The notes below the pieces were generated by a model. It did no database searches and had not been told where the DNA came from. It was given only the letters and a program-made list of their open reading frames with translations. Source: an uncultured Candidatus Saccharibacteria bacterium (GTDB lineage Bacteria; Patescibacteriota; Saccharimonadia; CAILAD01; GCA-016700035). From it: a stretch of DNA of 23,223 bases. How positions within the stretch are numbered: position 1 is the stretch's first letter; each line of letters opens with the position of its first letter. Positions 21,441 through 23,223 of the stretch are shown in pieces. Made by a program: the position numbers and the translations under genes. The stretch lies in NCBI GenBank assembly GCA_937996675.1, contig CALKUN010000079.1, positions 1-23,223 of the forward strand, read 5' to 3'.

Positions 21441-21449
21441 TGTCATAAT
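21441..21449 (+). promoter_or_regulatory. extended -10 promoter of pilD (leaderless)
   Basis: TGT-CATAAT (TG at 21441-21442, hexamer 21444-21449) ends 6 bases before the ATG at 21456. No SD is present, which fits a leaderless message. Confidence 0.5.
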
Positions 21450-21455
21450 GGACTA

Positions 21456-22247
21456 ATGTTACTCGCGATACCAGCCATATTTTTTGCTTACGGCCTGCTC
21501 TTCGGGAGTTTTCTCAATGCCTGGATCTGGCGTATTCATACTGATCGGAAGATATCAAAGGGGCGCAGTATATGCCCACATTGCAAGTCGCAGCTGAAGT
21601 GGTACGAGTTGATTCCAGTATTATCGTGGCTAGTGTTGAGAGGAAAGTGTCGAACATGCCACAAACCTATCTCTATTCAATATCCACTAGTGGAGCTTGC
21701 TACGGGAATTCTATGGGTTGGTCTGTACTCATTTATCAACCCGACGTCAGGCCTCGAATGGGGGGAGTTAGTCGTCTGGCTGATTGTCGGTACATTAATG
21801 ATGGCGGCCTTTGTTTATGATGCCAAGTGGATGCTTTTACCCGACCATTTTACCGTGCCGGCCATTGTAGCTGCACTTATTTGGGTGGGAATCCGGTGGA
21901 TGGTATACGGGCAAGGTGGGCTGGTGTTGCAGCAGCTGATTGCGGCACTGGTATTCGCGGGTATGTTTTATGCACTGTGGAGACTATCTGGCGGGGGATG
22001 GCTGGGAGACGGTGATATTCGGCTCGCTTTCTTGATGGGGCTTATGCTGACACCAAATCAGCTCGTAATCGCAATATTTGTGAGCTTTAACTTAGGCGCC
22101 CTGGTCAGCCTCTGGCTTCTTGCTACGAAGCGCAAAACTCGCCGTGACCCAATCGCATTCGGTCCATTTTTGATAATTGGCTTACTGACTGGTTACTTCG
22201 GTGCTGATGCACTTATTGTGGCCTATCTTCATATACTTTCTATCTAA
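21456..22247 (+). CDS. pilD: prepilin peptidase PilD (A24 family)
   Basis: Membrane aspartic peptidase that removes pilin leader peptides and, in many species, methylates the new N-terminus. The start at 21456 is chosen because the frame upstream runs through the terminator and into the pilin gene. The 263 residues contain ~7-8 membrane helices, the N-terminal loop with a zinc tetracysteine (C40, C43, C65, C68) and the two catalytic aspartates D122 (VYDAKWMLLPD) and D187 in GDGDIRL (GxGD motif). The Cys-bearing loop is typical of enzymes with the methyltransferase domain. It acts on the pilin just upstream and the pilin-like protein downstream. Confidence 0.94.
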   Translation: MLLAIPAIFFAYGLLFGSFLNAWIWRIHTDRKISKGRSICPHCKSQLKWYELIPVLSWLVLRGKCRTCHKPISIQYPLVELATGILWVGLYSFINPTSGLEWGELVVWLIVGTLMMAAFVYDAKWMLLPDHFTVPAIVAALIWVGIRWMVYGQGGLVLQQLIAALVFAGMFYALWRLSGGGWLGDGDIRLAFLMGLMLTPNQLVIAIFVSFNLGALVSLWLLATKRKTRRDPIAFGPFLIIGLLTGYFGADALIVAYLHILSI

Positions 22248-22265
22248 ACTTCATCAAAACATAAG

Positions 22266-22274
22266 TGGTATACT
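22266..22274 (+). promoter_or_regulatory. extended -10 promoter of the minor pilin gene
   Basis: TGG-TATACT (TG at 22266-22267, hexamer 22269-22274) ends 12 bases before the ATG at 22287. The leader would be only a few bases and holds no SD. Confidence 0.45.
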
Positions 22275-22286
22275 TGCAGTAATAGT

Positions 22287-23222
22287 ATGAAAAATCTTTC
22301 AATACACTTACGGAACCGTCATCTGCCAGCCGGTACATCACTCATCGAGCTCTCGATCGTGCTCGGGATATCTGCCATGATCGTGGCCGGCTCGTTCGTA
22401 TGGTTTTCGAGTAAGCGGGTAACCGACTTTGCAGATAATACTCGTCAGATTGAGTCGTTGATTCGCCAGGCCCAAAACGAGATTAATACCAACTCCGTAC
22501 CTGGCTATGATGCAAGTAATACTGCTTGTAACAACGGTGATGCTACGCGCTCGGCATGCGTACTGCAGGCCAATGATCAGGTATTAGCAAGCGGCGTAGG
22601 TATCAACTCTGGGGCTCTGGGTACTAATGGTGTCGCTCCGGTCGACACACGAACATTAGTGTTTTACTACTTTAAAGTAGGGCCACATCTGACCGCTCCG
22701 GCGAATACGCCCTTGGCAGCCGTAAGCGCCTACTCAACACGCAAGGTTGTGCTACCAGTGGGGCTTCGATTTGCTTGGGTGAAAGTTTTTGGCCGCAGTG
22801 GCACGAGCTGTTCGACTGTGAGTAAGGACTATATTGATCCGAATACTACTGTTGGAGCCACTCAGCCCGGATGGTCGGTCGTAACGTTCCGTCGTGATCC
22901 TGGCATAATGAATAGCTTCTCAGGCACCGGTCCAAGTAATCTCATAGCAGTCGCTACTGGCACAGAGCAACTGCCGAAGCCACCGTTTGGATCGACCACT
23001 GCTTATACCACGACAGCTAGCTCGAGTGATCCTCGTTGGTATCCGAGCTGGGGCGGCGACAACCCGTCAAACTATACGGCGGGCACAGACGCACTTCCTT
23101 CATTGCCGTGTGCAGTTATGTGGCGTGTCGAGAGCGACGAAAAGGTCGGTGCCAATGCTCGGTTTACTGCTGAAGTCGTCTTCAACCTCGAGACACAAAA
23201 AATAACGGTACAGCGACGATGA
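22287..23222 (+). CDS. minor pilin-like protein with type IV prepilin leader
   Basis: 311 residues with a prepilin signature. The leader MKNLSIHLRNRHLPAG would be cut after Gly16, and the mature start TSLIELSIVLGISAMIVAG has Glu+5 followed by a hydrophobic helix. Residue +1 is Thr instead of the usual Phe or Met. The large soluble part (~45-311) is rich in Asn, Thr, Ser and Gly, has several cysteines (ACNNGDATRSAC, SGTSCSTVSK, LPCAVMW) and ends in a beta segment (ARFTAEVVFNLETQKITVQRR). Its length fits a minor or tip pilin (PilX/PilV-like roles) rather than the main subunit. The stop overlaps an ATG (ATGA at 23219), so another pilus gene probably follows outside the window. Confidence 0.85.
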   Translation: MKNLSIHLRNRHLPAGTSLIELSIVLGISAMIVAGSFVWFSSKRVTDFADNTRQIESLIRQAQNEINTNSVPGYDASNTACNNGDATRSACVLQANDQVLASGVGINSGALGTNGVAPVDTRTLVFYYFKVGPHLTAPANTPLAAVSAYSTRKVVLPVGLRFAWVKVFGRSGTSCSTVSKDYIDPNTTVGATQPGWSVVTFRRDPGIMNSFSGTGPSNLIAVATGTEQLPKPPFGSTTAYTTTASSSDPRWYPSWGGDNPSNYTAGTDALPSLPCAVMWRVESDEKVGANARFTAEVVFNLETQKITVQRR

Positions 23223-23223
23223 G

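Noticed and set aside
21255..21455. Long upstream extension of pilD overlapping the pilin gene
   Set aside because: The extension runs through the pilin coding region and the strong terminator; ATG 21456 begins the normal PilD N-terminus.
1..23223. CRISPR array, tRNA, rRNA, integrase, transposase or prophage genes
   Set aside because: No regularly spaced repeats, tRNA-like cloverleaf, rRNA sequence or recombinase motif was seen by eye in any gap or gene.
1..23223. Recoded TGA (Gracilibacteria/Absconditabacteria code)
   Set aside because: TGA ends ftsK, pilO and the minor pilin gene at sensible places with overlapping starts, and no in-frame TGA interrupts a conserved domain.

Overview
The window looks like chromosomal DNA of a Patescibacteria/CPR bacterium, most likely Candidatus Saccharibacteria (TM7). 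This placement is an inference from protein character and gene content, not from a marker search. Supporting points are: a standard genetic code (TGA ends several genes, which argues against Gracilibacteria and Absconditabacteria), roughly 50% GC, compact genes, an EF-P whose loop tip is Arg rather than Lys, a monoderm-style type IV pilus (T4P) operon with no secretin, and an ftsK-rodZ-recA-recX block without the usual pgsA and cinA. No mobile element, tRNA, rRNA or CRISPR array was seen.

Layout. Bases 1-4944 (+) hold the C-terminal part of FtsK, an overlapping RodZ-like membrane HTH protein, a small unknown protein, RecA with a Lys-rich N-terminal extension, and RecX. Bases 4945-5168 carry a minus-strand promoter and a candidate tiny membrane peptide; a minus-strand terminator-like hairpin lies inside recX. 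Bases 5169-5693 (-) encode a PRC-barrel-like protein whose promoter lies back to back with that of rpsF-ssb-rpsR (5860-6981, +). Between rpsR and efp lie a ~120-bp nested palindrome and a second stem-loop followed by a terminator-like hairpin only 16 bases before the efp start. Then come efp, a HIT-family protein that most likely starts at TTG, a strong terminator, and ychF on the minus strand.

From 9689 to the end everything is on the plus strand and concerns the cell surface: a membrane-anchored protein of unknown function overlapping a 1074-residue secreted multidomain surface protein, then pilM-pilN-pilO-(87-aa membrane protein)-pilB-pilT-pilC as one tight operon, a separately promoted major pilin with a strong terminator, a prepilin peptidase, and a minor pilin-like protein. 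PilM, PilN and PilO would form the inner assembly platform, PilB and PilT drive extension and retraction through PilC, PilD processes the pilins, and the large surface protein is a plausible adhesin, although its link to the pilus is only positional.

Transcription signals are unusually readable. Many are good sigma-70-type promoters, and several genes (PRC gene, ychF, pilM, pilD) have a -10 box only 6-8 bases before the start codon, which implies leaderless mRNAs next to SD-led genes inside operons.
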